From positions 2,671,001 to 2,735,000 of the forward strand of contig JAJFZO010000049.1 in the NCBI GenBank assembly GCA_021397835.1: a stretch of 64,000 nt of DNA, written 5' to 3'. A program made the position numbers and the translations under genes. Origin of the DNA: Moringa oleifera. Taxonomy: Eukaryota; Streptophyta; Magnoliopsida; Brassicales; Moringaceae. The number at the start of each line of letters is the position of its first letter. The stretch's first letter is position 1. This document shows positions 11,344 to 23,063 of the stretch, piece by piece. Below the pieces are notes generated by a model. It saw nothing but the letters and a program-made list of their open reading frames with translations. It searched no databases and was not told the origin of the DNA.

Positions 11344-14300
11344 AATGAGGAGAAGGGACATAGCGTAACAGAACTTTAGAAGACATGGAAGGATGTGCTA
11401 GTTGGCGACGGAAGAAAGCGAAGTGAAGATGTGTTGCAGAGCTCCGACAAGGGAGGGGGTTTAAGTAAGGAAGATGACTTTAATGGGCCCGTATAGTGCA
11501 AGATAAATTGCGTTTGGGCCAAGTCAAGGTGAAGGCCCAAACACATGCATTCGGGTGTAGGCTATAGGGCAAATCGTGGGTTAGACCTCTTAAAAGAGCC
11601 AGCAAGTGGTCATGGGCTTGCATATGAAGCCCAACAATGTGAGGTGAACCCAAGAACTAATGGGTCAGTTACAGAATTAGAATTTGTGCGGGTGTTAGAG
11701 GATATAGGTCAGCTATAGTTATTGGTTGAGGTTGTCTAGGATTAGACCGGAATACGGCTTTAGCCTGAATCTCAAACCTAAAGAAATGGGTTTATGCCTT
11801 GGTTGATGCTTATCAACAAGGAGCAAGTCAGGTTCATGGCAGGATCTGTTGCATTAGTTGGTCAGCGGGGTTTTTTTAGCGCACCTGATGCTCCAAGCAA
11901 TTCTTTTCATTGATTGAGAGTAAGAGAGGAGGGTGAGATGCGTATTGTTGAATGATCAGTGGTGGAGGCGAGTTACCAACATGAGCACGAGAGTTTTGGT
12001 CTGCTGGTTGCGAAGGATTTTGACCAGCATTTCTAGGTCTCAACAAAGGTGGAAGGCATGGGGAGAACAATGGGCAGAACAAGTAGTAGAATTAAGGAGG
12101 ATGAGGCTTTAATGTCGTCAACGAAGCCAGCCATGGAGAGCATTAGCAATGAGAAGTAACTCTACTCTCTTCTAAATTTGTAAGCTCAATTATGAATATT
12201 TCGACTGAAGGATAATAAGGGAGGAATTATTGGTAAAGTCTACAGCGTTAATTAACAAGAGATTCACATCAAAGAAGGTTGGTTCACTACCTCTTGTTAC
12301 ACTTGAAGGGCATGCTACCCCTTGTCACAGTTGAAAAGGGTGATGTGTACCTAGAAATAGATACATTGCGTCCCCCTTAGCTATGGAGTTTGGGGAGGGA
12401 TGGGCATCCAACGAGCCAAGGTGAGTTAGTTGTGAAGGAGAGAGAGGAGACAATTCAGTAGTTATGGACAGAGTGATAAGGAATATGAATAAAATATGTA
12501 AACTGATGGATACTTCCTTTGAAGAGATGGAGGAGTAGCCAGTACAATTCTTCACCGTGATTAAGAGAAAAAGGAAGGTTAGAGTTTCTATGAGGAAGGA
12601 AACAAAAAGGGGGAAGGGCCATGGGGACGTGAATAGGGGGTTGAAAAGATTGGAGTTCGATGTTACGTACGATAAGGGAGAGGAGAGCCTCATGATTAAA
12701 GCAGATGCTTTGGGGGCAAAGAGTACAGGGCAGAAAGTAGAGGGCAGAGTTTGTGACCATGATGCTTAGAATTGTGTCTTGGAATGTGAGGGGAGTGAAT
12801 GATCCGGGGAAGAAGGCAGTTATCAAAAATTCCTTAAGAAGACAGAGGTCGGATGCGGTTCGTCTCTAAGGAACCAAGATTGAAAGGATGAAAGATGAGG
12901 TGGCTAGGAGCTTGTGGGCCAGTAGAGGGGTGGAGTGGTAGTAGGTTGCATCGGTATCATGTATGTTTGAACTCGCAAGGCATAATGTAGTTGGCTGGGG
13001 TTGAAGGTAGCTATTGTGGGATAACTTGAGGGAGTGTAATATAAGAAACGAGACTTACTACGAGTAATTAGGAGAGACTTCAATGAGTGAGATTCTCTTC
13101 TTTTACTAGAGGAACGGTGTTGGAAATGGTGGGAGGAGTTCAGGGGAGTTTGTGGAAGTCATAAAAGAACTTGAGTTGCAAGACTTATCCTTGGAATGGG
13201 GAGGTACACTTACTTGGTCTAGCTCGAGGGCAAAACCAGTGAAGTCCCAACTTGATATATTCTTGGTCTCGAATATTTGGGAAGAATAGCATTCGAGAAT
13301 ACAGCAGACTTTGCTTCCCAAACCAACATCTGACCATCATCTGATAGTGCTGAAAATTGATGGATTGCAGTGGGTTCTTGCCCTTTGTGGCAGTTGTCGG
13401 GCTGGGGAAAGAGTGGTGGGGGAGTGATGGATTAGATGGGCATGCCTTATGAGCAAATTAAAGAGGGTGAAGGAAGAGATTAAAAATGGAGTAAGGTGAG
13501 GGTGGGAAAGGTGAATACTAGGAAAGATCATTTGTGGGGTCAGTTGCAAGACTTAGATCAAGCAATTATGGGAGGTTAAAGCGCAAAAGAGATGTAGAAT
13601 AAGAAGGGTGAGGTATGTAGTGAACTATCCCAGATCATAAAGATGAGGAAATCTCTTTGTGGTAAAAGTCAAGCATTATGGTTGAAAGAGGGAGATAAGA
13701 ATAGTCGTTTTTCCATAGCATGGCGTGCTCACCAATGATTCAACTATATTATCTAGCTACAAATTGGAGAGGAGATCATTGAAGGTAATGAGGCGTTGAA
13801 GGAAGGGATTGATTTTTACAGAAGGTTATATAATGAAGATAAAAAGAAGAGACCAAGACTAAATGGGCTGAAATTTACCCAAGTAGGGGATGACTTGAAG
13901 AGTAAGATTGAGGAATCATTATGTAAGGAGGCGAGGAGTGCTTTACTTCGTTGTGTGGGGGATAAAGCACCGGGACTTGACAGATTCACAATGGAATTTC
14001 TGAGAAGGCATTGGGAGATCTTAAAATGTGATGAGGCTTTTTGAGGAATTCCTTAGTTTTGGGAAGTTTGTAAAGTCCTTGAATGCTTCACTTTGGTCTT
14101 AATCCCTAAGATAGTCAGTGCCACTAATATCAGGGATCTTGGACCTATAAGCCTCGTGGGTTGTGTGTATAAGTGAATTGCCAAGGTTTATTAAGGGAGG
14201 TGGTGAATAAGATAAGTAGCCAAAATCAGAATGCATTTGTTAAGAGGAGACAAATCTTGGATGCCATTCTAATTGTGAACGAAGCAGTGGATGTGCAACA

Positions 14301-16252
14301 GAAAAATGGAGGTAAGGGTGTGATTTGTGACATGGAAAAGGCTTATGATCATGTCTATTGAGAGTTTGTGATGCATTTAAGGATAGGTTATTGGAAAAAA
14401 TGGTCAAATGGATTTATCAGCATATTTCCCATTCGCCTGGTAAATGGGGGTCCCACTGATTTTTTTTAAAGCGTCAAGGGGTTTAAGGTAGGGAGATCCT
14501 TCCTCCCCTCTGCTGTTCATATTAGTCATAGAGGTTTAGATAAGATGTCATCAAGAGCTACAGAGTGTGGGCTGTTGGAAGGGTTTAAGGTGGGAAACCA
14601 GCAAAAGAAAACTATCATTTGGCACCTGTTGTTTGCTGATGACACTATAATTTTTTGTTGGGTTGAAGAAGAGCAGGTTATCAATCTCAGTTGCATCTTG
14701 CTGAGTTTTGAAGCGGTTTCTGGTCTCAAGGTAAATTAAGCTAAAAGTGAACTGATTACGGTGGGGGAAGGGGTTCAAGGTGGACGCCTGGCAAAACTAC
14801 TAAGATGTAAAGTGGGGTTTTTGCCAATTAATGTATCTACATTTGCCCGTGGGTGCTAGACACAAGATAGAGAGGAAACTGGCAGGTTGAAAAAGGGCTT
14901 GCTTATTTAAAGGGAGGTGCCTCACCCTTCTCAAGAGTTCTCTATCTACTCTGCTAGTGTATTTTATGTTACTCTTTTCCCATTTTTAAATCAGTGGCAA
15001 ATAAATTGGAGAGGTTACAGAGGCAATTCCTATGGGACAACTTTTGGAATGAAGAGAAAATGCACTTGGTAAGATGGGAGATTATAACTCAACCCTTCAG
15101 AAAAAGGGGGATTGGGGCTAAAGCCTTTTTTGATCTTTAATAGAGCTCTGCTTGGAAAATGGCGATGGAGAATTATGGGAGGAAAAGGAAGGATTGTGGG
15201 GGAAAGTGTTGGTTGCCAAGTATAGCGAGGGTGAAGGGGGATGGAGCACCAGAAGGGTGAGAGGAACTTATGGTACCAGTATTTGGAAAGCCATTTGCAA
15301 AGAACGGGCTACCTTTGATTGTAAGGTCAGATTTAAAATAGGGAAGGAGAGAGCCTCTGGTTGGAGATGTGGTGTGGAGACCAGCCTCTATGTGTTGAAT
15401 TCCCTGAATTTTTTGAGTTAGCTATTGAAAAAAGGTACACTAATCAGTGATTATGTCGCTGGGTGGGAAATACAATGTGTTGGTTAGTGAGGTTGAGAAC
15501 GAATGTACAGGACTGGGAGGAAGAGAGGCTGGTGAGCTTCTATGGGAAAATATATGGTGTTAAAATTAATTTAAACATGCAAGACAGGGCAGTCCTGAAA
15601 CTGGGGGTAAAATATCAGAGGCGTTCTCAGCGAAGAATTATTATAAGGAGTAATGTAAATCAGCACCTGCCACCCTGTATACTTGGAGAATTATTTCAAA
15701 AGCTGGCATCCCAAGCAAGGTAGCATTCTTTGTTTGGGAAGCAGTTCAAGGGAAGAGTTTGACTATTGACAATTTGAGAAAAAGGAGTGTTATAATGGTA
15801 AACATATGCTATTTGTGCAAGTAAGTGAAGGGATCAATTTATCACCTGTTTTTGGAATGTGGTTGGGACAGGAAACTTTGGGAACAAGTGTGGAAAATAC
15901 TGGTCTTGGGCAGTGATAGGGTCAGTAGGAGAAGAAATTCTATCTTGGTCTGGGCAGGAAAAAGGATAGGAAGAAGCTGGTGGGAAAGATTCCTTCTGTG
16001 ATGATGTGGATAATTTGGAGAAAGAGGAACAACAAAGCTTTTGATGGGAGGGAAACGTCACCAGGAATTATTATGAACCAATGGCCAAAAATCCCTCATC
16101 TGTGGGACACGGATAGATATTGTTTAGATGAGATAGATCTTTTGGATTTTGTAGAGCTCATTCTAACCAGCTTGTAACTGGAGTGCACCCCCTTGGTGCA
16201 TGCAAGTAATAACACAAATTGTTTCTGCTCACAAAGAAAAAAAAAAAAAAAA
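11344..16252 (+). mobile_element. L1-type LINE retrotransposon, heavily mutated
   Basis: A non-LTR retrotransposon relic ending in an adenine tract (16237-16252). The 5' part (11344-12760) has no intact frame and would be the ORF1 remainder. ORF2 begins around 12763 with an endonuclease-type SWNVRG motif, followed by reverse transcriptase blocks and a zf-RVT-like C-terminus. Stops and frameshifts occur throughout, so it cannot encode a working protein. I found no convincing target-site duplication. The 5' end may continue upstream of 7427, split by the LTR relic. Confidence 0.75.
12763..16150 (+). pseudogene. LINE ORF2 relic (endonuclease, reverse transcriptase, zf-RVT)
   Basis: Recognisable blocks in order are: the endonuclease start RIVSWNVRGVNDPGKK at about 12763-12825; the pre-RT segment and RT motif GDKAPGLDRFTMEFL at about 13959-14000; NQNAFVKRRQILDAILIVNE near 14220-14280; and the catalytic box FADDTIIF at about 14635-14655. 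The C-terminal part has IPSKVAFFVWEAVQGKSLT near 15705-15770, then CYLCK and YHLFLECGW, as in the zf-RVT domain. The frame changes repeatedly and stops are frequent, so the copy is old and non-autonomous. Confidence 0.8.
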
Positions 16253-16975
16253 GCTATTACACTTGAGGGAACTTATTAAGAATGAAGATGCCTTGGAATT
16301 TTGTCTTGTCACTTAGTGTTATGCTTAGCATTCTATTTGTATTTTTGTTTTTGGCAAGTCACTCTTCAGGTTATCATGTCCTAACAATTAGAGAAGAAAT
16401 GCTATTTAGCTCTTAAGTGGGCTTTTTTACATGTTGGAAACATACTTTTATGCAATTTCAGAACTTAAAGAGTATTTTCCTTGATTCTTTTCTATTTTTG
16501 TTGTGGCAGATGGTTGTAAACATTGTAGCATCCTCCTGTGGATTGATATCCTTCATCAGTTTCCTGATGTCTGTTGACTGTCGCACTTCTCCTTTATGGA
16601 ATTCTGGGAGACACCACTGACCACTGTGACAGCTGAATGAAAATGATTATATGCATGTTGGAGCTGCCAAAAGGCTTTTTAGAGGCCTTTGACCTGGAAG
16701 CCTGACTTGCTGGATTCTGGAGCTTTGTCATGCATCTTTGTAGTTAATGCACAATAAGTATTCCATTGTTAGCATTAATAAAGGGAAGAATCTTCCATTG
16801 CTAGCATACTATAGGAATCATCCATCTTTTACATGGTTTGGAATGGCATATTCAATTTTGTACTTGAACTTGTGCATTTAGGTAACTTGGTCATGTTTAA
16901 TGTTTTGCATTTAGGTAACTTGGTTGTGTTTAATGTTATGTAGGCTAAACTGGGAACACTCTTGGTTTTTGCGTA
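16253..16975. other. Unassigned sequence between LINE and hAT element
   Basis: No gene is recognised. A CAG acceptor-like site at 16510 precedes a short segment with scattered stops that looks like untranslated or decayed sequence. A repeated phrase, TTTAGGTAACTTGGT(C/T)(G/A)TGTTTAATGTT, occurs twice at about 16879-16942. Confidence 0.4.
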
Positions 16976-16983
16976 CTTGATTG

Positions 16984-16995
16984 TAGGGGTGAGCA
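16984..16995 (+). repeat. Left terminal inverted repeat of hAT element
   Basis: TAGGGGTGAGCA, a perfect 12-bp match to the reverse complement of the right end. The match ends here, but both ends continue into CGGTT-rich subterminal repeats. Confidence 0.92.
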
Positions 16996-18280
16996 AAATT
17001 CAGTTAAAACCGAAAAAACTGAAAAATCAAATTAATTTTGGTTAATTCAATTCGGTTTTTTTGATTTTCGGTTATAAAATCATTTAAAAATCGGTTTTTT
17101 TATTTTTTCGATTAATTTCGGTTAAATTTTTTAAAAATCGAATTAATCGAAAAATCGATTTTTAATTTTAATAATTAATTAATTTTATTAATTAAATAAA
17201 TAATTAATATTTATTTTTTTCGATTACTTTTCAAAAAGATAAATTGGGATTTGGTAATCGGGAGTACAACTGTTTTTCTTCCTTCTCTTTCAATTTTAGT
17301 TTTGACAAACCCTAACCTAACCTGTCGACTCCATGCCCATCTATCTTTTGAAGTTTTGAGAATCAAAATTGCCGCAGTCATCGACACCACGCACGTATTC
17401 GATATTGGTAATCAATTAAACCGCTCAATTGATCTTCTTTTTCTTCAATTTTGAATCCTTTCGAGAGCAATATCGCAGTCACACCGTAGCCACACCGCAA
17501 CCACACTCACACCACGCACGTATTCAACAATCGATCAAACCACTCAATTGCTTAGATCTGATTTTCTTTCTCTTTAATTGGAATTTTTTCGATAGACTAT
17601 CGGGACAGCCACACCGCAGCCACACTTCCTCTTTTTTTCTTTTCTTTCAACTTAAGAAGCCGTAACCGTAATTTAATCCGTGAACCGTGTGGTTTTGTTC
17701 ATTTATCTTGGAGAATCAGTAGCATCACAGCCACACCCACGCCACTCACATTCGGTATTCCCTTATTCCAAATCTTCTCTTTTTAATTTTAATTATTCCA
17801 ATAGTAGTATGCATTATCTTGCTTTTTAATCTTTTAATTTTTCAAATCCTAATTTGTAACAATTACACTTAAAATTAGAAATTAGATCATTTTTATGGAT
17901 TCTCTTTTTGTATTTGAGTAAGTATTATAAATTGTTCTATGTATTAACACTTTTTCTTTATATATGTGGTATGTATTAGTTATGACATGTAAGGCAAAAT
18001 AATCCCAATATTGAAAATTAAGGAGTTAATTTTTTAATTCATTTTATTTTTGCTTTATATTTTCTCTTTGAATCTTTCTTGATATAATTTAAAGTTGTTA
18101 ATTATGTTTTTTTGTAGTAATTCATAATCATATTTTGAAAGGTAGTGGTATTAACTATTACTATTGAAATGAATTTTTGTGTAATGTAGTATTACTATTA
18201 AATATTTTAAAATTTTATCTAACTATTAAAAAGTATTATTACTACTATTTTTAATTGTTATTTATTTCAGAAATTAAAAG

Positions 18281-20455
18281 ATGTCAACTAAGAGTAATGA
18301 AGTAGATCCTGTGCCTAATACCACACAACCAAATTCAATCCATCCATCATCTGCAAGTTCTAAATTGAAGAGGAAAGCGTTTAAGCCCAGATCAGAAGTT
18401 TGGAAACACTTCACCAAATTTTTTGATGAACAAGGTGAGCATAAAGCTAGATGTAATTATTGTGATAGGGAATTTTATGCTGACCCTAGAAGAAATGGAA
18501 CAACTGCATTGAAAGCTCATATGGGTACTTGTAAGAAGAGAATAAATGTTAGTGTTGATTCTAGTCAAACTGAATTGGTTTTTGGATCTGGGAGAGATGG
18601 ATCTTTAGGTAGTTGGAAGTTTAATCAAGATGCCATTAGAAAGGGTATAGCTGAGATGATCATTATGGATGAATTACCTTTCAAATTTGTGGATGGTAAA
18701 GGTTTTCGGCGTTGCATGTCACTTGCATGTCCTAAGTTTCGTATGCCTTCACGATGGACTATAGCTAGAGATTGTTATCAGCTTTATAATGATGAAAAAG
18801 TTAAACTGAAACAGCTTTTAAGGTCATCCAGTGTAAGAGTATCTCTCACCACAGACACATGGACTTCAGTGCAAAGAATTAATTATTTGTGTCTTACGGC
18901 TCATTTTATTGATAAAGATTGGAAATTGAACAAAAGAATATTAAACTTTTGTCCTATTTCTAGTCATAGAGGTGAAGCCATCGGAAAAGTCATTGAGAAA
19001 TGTTTGCGTGATTGGGGGATTGATTAGATTTTTACTATTACAGTTGATAATGCTAGTTCTAATGATGTTGCAATCTCATACTTGAAGAAAAGATTGAATA
19101 ATTTAGGAACTTGCATTCAAGAAGGAAAAATATCTTCATTTAAGATGCATTGCGCACATTCTTAATCTCATTGTTACAGATGGATTGAAAGAAATGAATG
19201 AGTCAATTGCACGGGTTAGAGGGGCTATTAAATATGTGAAACATTCACCTGCAAGGTTGGCCAAATTTAAAGAATGTGCTTTAGTTGAAAAAATTGAAAG
19301 CAAAAGTTTGTTGTGTTTGGATGTTAGCACTAGGTGGAACTCCACTTACTTGATGTTGGATGCAGCTCAAAAATTTGAGAAGGCTTTTGAGGTTTTTGAT
19401 GATATTGATCCGCATTATAGAAATGAGTTGATAATGGGAGATGGGTTGCCTGAAAAAAAAGATTGGGAAACTATTAGGAGGTTTTGTCTTTTCTTGCAAC
19501 AATTTTATGAACTAACAATCAAAGTTTCAGGTTCTTCATATGTCACCTCTAATAGTTTTCTTGATGATATTTGTAATGTTTATGCTACTTTGCGCAATTG
19601 GGAAACACATTCTGATATTGAGTTAAATGCAATGGCAAAGAAAATGAAAGATAAGTTTGATAAGTATTGGGGAAACGTGGAGAAGATGAATGTACTACTT
19701 TATGTTGCTTCTATTCTTGATTCTAGAAAAAAGCTTGAGTTTGTCAACTTTTGCTTTTTAGAAATGTATGATATGAAACAAGCTTCAATGATGACTAGTA
19801 ATGTGAAAAAAGCAGTTGAAGAGTTGTTTGATGAGTACAAAAGAAGTTTGCAACCTCAACATGAACAAGTTGGTGAAAGCAGTCAAGTAAGTCAAATTGC
19901 AGAGGGAAATGAATTAGGATTGGAAAAGGAGAGACAAGTTCTTTTATCTAAGTTCAAGAGATATAAGAAAGAGATCGGAAAAGAAGAAAATAAATCAGAA
20001 TTGAATAGATTTTTAAGTGAAGATGATGCAAAAGATGATGATAACTTTGATATTCTTGATTGGTGGAAACTTAATAGTCATAGGTTTCCTATTCTTTCCC
20101 ATATGGCTCGTGATATATTGGCAGCTCCTATATCTACGGTTGCTTCTGAATATGCTTTTAGCACCGGCGGACGTGTACTTGATACATATAGGAGTTCATT
20201 AACTCCTAAACTTGTACAAGCCCTTATTTGTGCTCAAGATTGGTTACGTGGATCTCCATGTTTTGATGCCATTGAAGAGGACTTGGTAGAGCTTGAAAAA
20301 CTTGATATGGGTAATTATTTTGTTTATTTGATTATTTTATATTTTTTAATTACTAATCTTTATTGGATAAACTTAATACCACTTTTTTTAATTCTAAATT
20401 TAATTATGTGTTTATAGATTTGTCAAAAATTGCATTGGATGCTACAATTGATTAG
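18281..20455 (+). pseudogene. hAT transposase (BED zinc finger, RNase H-like, dimerisation domain), disrupted
   Basis: It starts at the ATG at 18281. A BED zinc finger (KARCNYCDREF ... LKAHMGTCKKR) lies at about residues 35-90. The RNase H-like catalytic core follows (SLTTDTWTS, LTAHFIDKDW). The C-terminal hAT dimerisation region is ISTVASEYAFSTGGRVLD and SSLTPKLVQALICAQDWL. Two lesions disrupt it: an in-frame TAG at 19025-19027, and a frame change near 19155 in the conserved CAHILNL-type block. A short intron (GGTAATT donor near 20310, TATAG acceptor at 20417) leads to a last exon ending at TAG 20453-20455. With both lesions the element is non-autonomous. Most of the sequence is otherwise well preserved. 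Confidence 0.88.
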
Positions 20456-20529
20456 TGTGGAAGTGTATTGCTGTTTCAAGGTAATTTACAGTGCAATTAC
20501 ATTGGATGCAACTGGTTAGAGTACAAGAT

Positions 20530-20975
20530 TTACAGAATGCTCAGTGTTGGGATGCTTCTTAGATGGATCCTGTGCACGCCAGTGCAGTTCTTTATTGGCA
20601 GAAGATAATGAATCAGTACCCCTCTTTTGTATTGTTGCTGCTATTTTGCCACAATGTCAGTGTCTCTGATTCTGTGAAGTAGTGATGCACTATTTCTTTC
20701 TGTATCCCAATAATTACTTATCCCAGGATGTCTTTATTAGGTTTTATGTTGGGTCATACCATGCTTTGAGAAGAAAATCTGCTAATATGGATGTTCTAAT
20801 TGCACTGGGTACCAATGCTGCTTATTTTTATTCTGTATATGTAGCAATCAAAGCTATGACTTCAGATACATTTGAAGGACAAGATTTTTTTGAGACTAGT
20901 GCAATGTTGATATTCTTTATTCTCTTGGGCAAATACTTGGAGGTATTGGCTAAAGGCAAAACATCAAATGCTTAT
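20530..20975 (+). pseudogene. Captured fragment of a copper-transporting P1B-ATPase (HMA5-like) gene
   Basis: Between the transposase stop and the right end lie two pieces that match consecutive exons of plant HMA-type copper ATPases. The first, about 20530-20601, encodes MLSVGMLLRWILCTPVQF. The second, about 20741-20975, encodes RFYVGSYHALRRKSANMDVL, then NAAYFYSVYVAIK, DFFETSAMLIFFILLGKYLE and AKGKTS. This is a membrane-domain segment upstream of the CPC metal site, which is absent, so the fragment cannot transport metal. The 139 bp between the pieces fit a retained intron (acceptor TTATTAG at 20740) whose GT donor is lost. That points to capture from genomic DNA, not from mRNA. Confidence 0.87.
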
Positions 20976-21196
20976 AAATTATTATTAAGATTTAAAATAA
21001 TTTAAAAGTAAAAAATATAAAATTTAAACTTAAATAAATTTTCGGTTTATTCGGTAACCGATTAAACCGATTGAAAAAAATTCGGTTCAGTTAATTCGGT
21101 TATCTTTTAAATTCGGTCGGTTTCGGTTAATTTATAAAAAAATTTGGTTAATTCGGTTTTAAAAATTTTCAAACCGAATAAACCGAAATAACCGAA

Positions 21197-21208
21197 TGCT
21201 CACCCCTA
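21197..21208 (-). repeat. Right terminal inverted repeat of hAT element
   Basis: TGCTCACCCCTA, the exact reverse complement of the left 12-bp end. It is directly followed by the CTTGATTG duplication. Confidence 0.92.
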
Positions 21209-21216
21209 CTTGATTG

Positions 21217-22028
21217 TGTTTGATGTTATGCATGCTAAGCTCGAAACACTCGGTTTTTGCACCATATATTGAGTTACAAGCCACAAATCAGACAGGACTA
21301 GTTTTGATGGCCAAGATGGGACATAGAAGAAACTATTTATTATGTCTGAAAAATCGTGTTTTGCTACAATTTGTGGAGGCAAAATTTTGTGGAAACTTAG
21401 GACCGAGAGGAGTGTCTCTGTATCATGAGATGTGCTCATCAGAACTACAATGTAAAAGGTTTCACTAATGAAACAGGGGATTGAGAAGGTAGTTTTGTCG
21501 TTTTCTCAGATTTGGTTAAACAATTATCCAGCATAATTGTACCCATTTTTACTTGATTTGAGAATTACCATTCCTCAATGTTGCTTAGCTATTCTGGCTT
21601 ACTATTTACCTGTTCCTTTCTTATTTAGTCAACATAAGAAGGCACAGCAATTACAATCCCTAACAAATGAGAAGGATATTACATATGGCAAACCAAATGT
21701 GCAGGCTACAGTAAGCCAGACCCTAATCAAGATCAAACACCAATAAACCAGATTGAATTTAACGGAAAAGCCCAGTGAGAATGAAGAATCAAAACCTTTC
21801 ATCTCACAAAGTGGAGTAACACCATAGTTGCAAGATGTAAAGCAAGTATGAACTGTCTTTACTGTGACTGAGAGTAAAAAAGATAGCAAGAAAGAAATTG
21901 TATCAATTGAGACATGACAAATTTCATAGCCATAGTTGAAATTCAAGTAAAACCTCAATGTCCTCAAAAGTAAACTGTACAAGTATCATATATGTCCACA
22001 AAGAAAATGAAAGAATAAAAAGCTCCTC
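21217..22028. other. Unassigned sequence downstream of the DGAT3-like relic
   Basis: The first part (21217-21260) continues the host sequence interrupted by the hAT element. It resembles 16940-16975 (TGATGTTATGCATGCTAA against TAATGTTATGTAGGCTAA, and AACACTC(G)GGTTTTTGC). No gene is recognised. The part next to 22028 would be the 3'UTR of the minus-strand relic. Confidence 0.4.
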
Positions 22029-22356
22029 TCAAGAAGTGGCCATGAGATAGTTATCCTTCCTGTCTTCCCCAAACAGATCTGCTAGAATAGCATCCACCTC
22101 TCGGAGGCGTAGAGGGCTTACCTTTGGAGTTCTAACAGCACCCTCGATTTTCCTAGCTTCACTTTCTCCGGGAGAACTTGAAATCCGTACGTTAGGACCA
22201 TTCCTGCATTTCCCCATGCACCTGCAGCCAACGACCGCACCTTCTCTTCCAACCTTCCTCTTGAATTCTTCCAACAAAACATCAGCTCCCAGTTTCTTAC
22301 ACTTGCTGCCAAGGCAGATTTCGATTCTCTTGTTTGATTCTTCCCCCTTTGCAGTC

Positions 22357-22490
22357 CAGCCACTTGAAGTGCTAATTTCACCGTCTGTTCTAGAGCAGCA
22401 ATCTTCAATCTTCTTGTCCGATTCCTCCTCTGCTGTGCAGCCACTTTACGTGCTACGTTCACCCTCTGTTCTAGAGCGGCAATCTTCTCT
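22357..22490. repeat. 81-bp in-frame tandem duplication inside the DGAT3 relic
   Basis: CAGCCACTT..GTGCTA..TTCACC(G/C)TCTGTTCTAGAGC(A/G)GCAATCTTC occurs at about 22357-22406 and again at 22438-22487, an offset of 81 bp (27 codons). The second copy carries the TAA stop at 22446-22448. Confidence 0.75.
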
Positions 22491-22520
22491 TTGGGTTTGA
22501 TAGCCTGAATTCTTGTCTGA

Positions 22521-23063
22521 GTTCTCTTCTTGAATCAGAAGGGTGGATTTAGATGATGCCAGTGATTATGCTTCTGTCTTCTCTCGGGATTCAATGCCTT
22601 CTGATTTCTCCGGAGCATTCTTTCTTAGTTGGGTCATGTCGATTACCTCGCCACATAGACTGTCACTAGACTCAGACGGGGAGCTCGAAGATGCTGAGAG
22701 TTCTTTTCGGTTGGCTTTAAGCTGGGCTTTCCTCCCTTTCATCTTCCTCTTCAATTCCTTTCTACAAAACATTTTATTCCAGCTGGAGTTTTCTTCTTGA
22801 ATCCGTAAGGTGGATTCAGATAATGCTGATGGTTTCTCCTTCTGTGATTCAGTGCCTTCTGATTTTTTCAGATCTTGTCTTCTTAATTCTTTCATATCAA
22901 CAACCTCATCACATTCACTGTCACTAGACTCAGACGAGGAGCTCAATGATGATTCCTAGCTCGACGATGATTGCGATTCTCTCCGGTTGGCTTTAAGCTG
23001 GGCTTTCTTCTCTTTCATCTTTCTCTTCAACTCCTGCTCAATTCTTTGCTCCAGCAACTGTGC
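22521..23063. repeat. About 270-bp in-frame tandem duplication inside the DGAT3 relic
   Basis: Two diverged copies lie at about 22521-22787 and 22788-23063. The anchor CGGTTGGCTTTAAGCTGGGC is at 22708 and again at 22984 (offset 276). The left parts are offset by 267, from a 9-bp indel. Each copy encodes a lysine-rich KAQLKANR module followed by an SSESSDS acidic stretch. Both offsets are multiples of three. Confidence 0.82.

Larger units (their letters stand above)
16984..21208 (+). mobile_element. hAT-superfamily DNA transposon, 4225 bp, with captured host sequence
   Basis: The ends are TAGGGGTGAGCA (16984-16995) and its exact reverse complement (21197-21208), the hAT-type terminal inverted repeats, with identical 8-bp duplications outside. 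Both subterminal regions (about 17000-17170 and 21040-21195) are packed with TTCGGTT/AACCGAA motifs, probable transposase-binding repeats. Inside are a plus-strand BED/hAT transposase broken by a stop and a frameshift (18281-20455), and downstream a fragment of a heavy-metal P-type ATPase gene (about 20530-20975). Region 17250-18280 is the leader, with a repeated CCACACCGCA/CACGCACGTATTC motif. The intact ends mean it could still be moved in trans. The identical duplication suggests fairly recent insertion. Confidence 0.93.
16976..21216. repeat. 8-bp target-site duplication flanking the hAT element
   Basis: The direct repeat CTTGATTG occurs at 16976-16983 and again, identically, at 21209-21216, immediately outside the terminal inverted repeats. 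Eight base pairs is the normal duplication size for hAT transposons. Confidence 0.93.

Noticed and set aside
12292..12305. GTTACACTTGA as 5' target duplication matching ATTACACTTGA after the LINE poly(A) at 16255
   Set aside because: The match is imperfect and would place the 5' end in the middle of sequence that looks like LINE ORF1-ORF2 spacer. Probably chance.
20682..21005. A stand-alone metal-transporter gene
   Set aside because: It lies inside the hAT ends, lacks the CPC, phosphorylation and ATP-binding regions, and runs into transposon subterminal repeats. It is a captured fragment.
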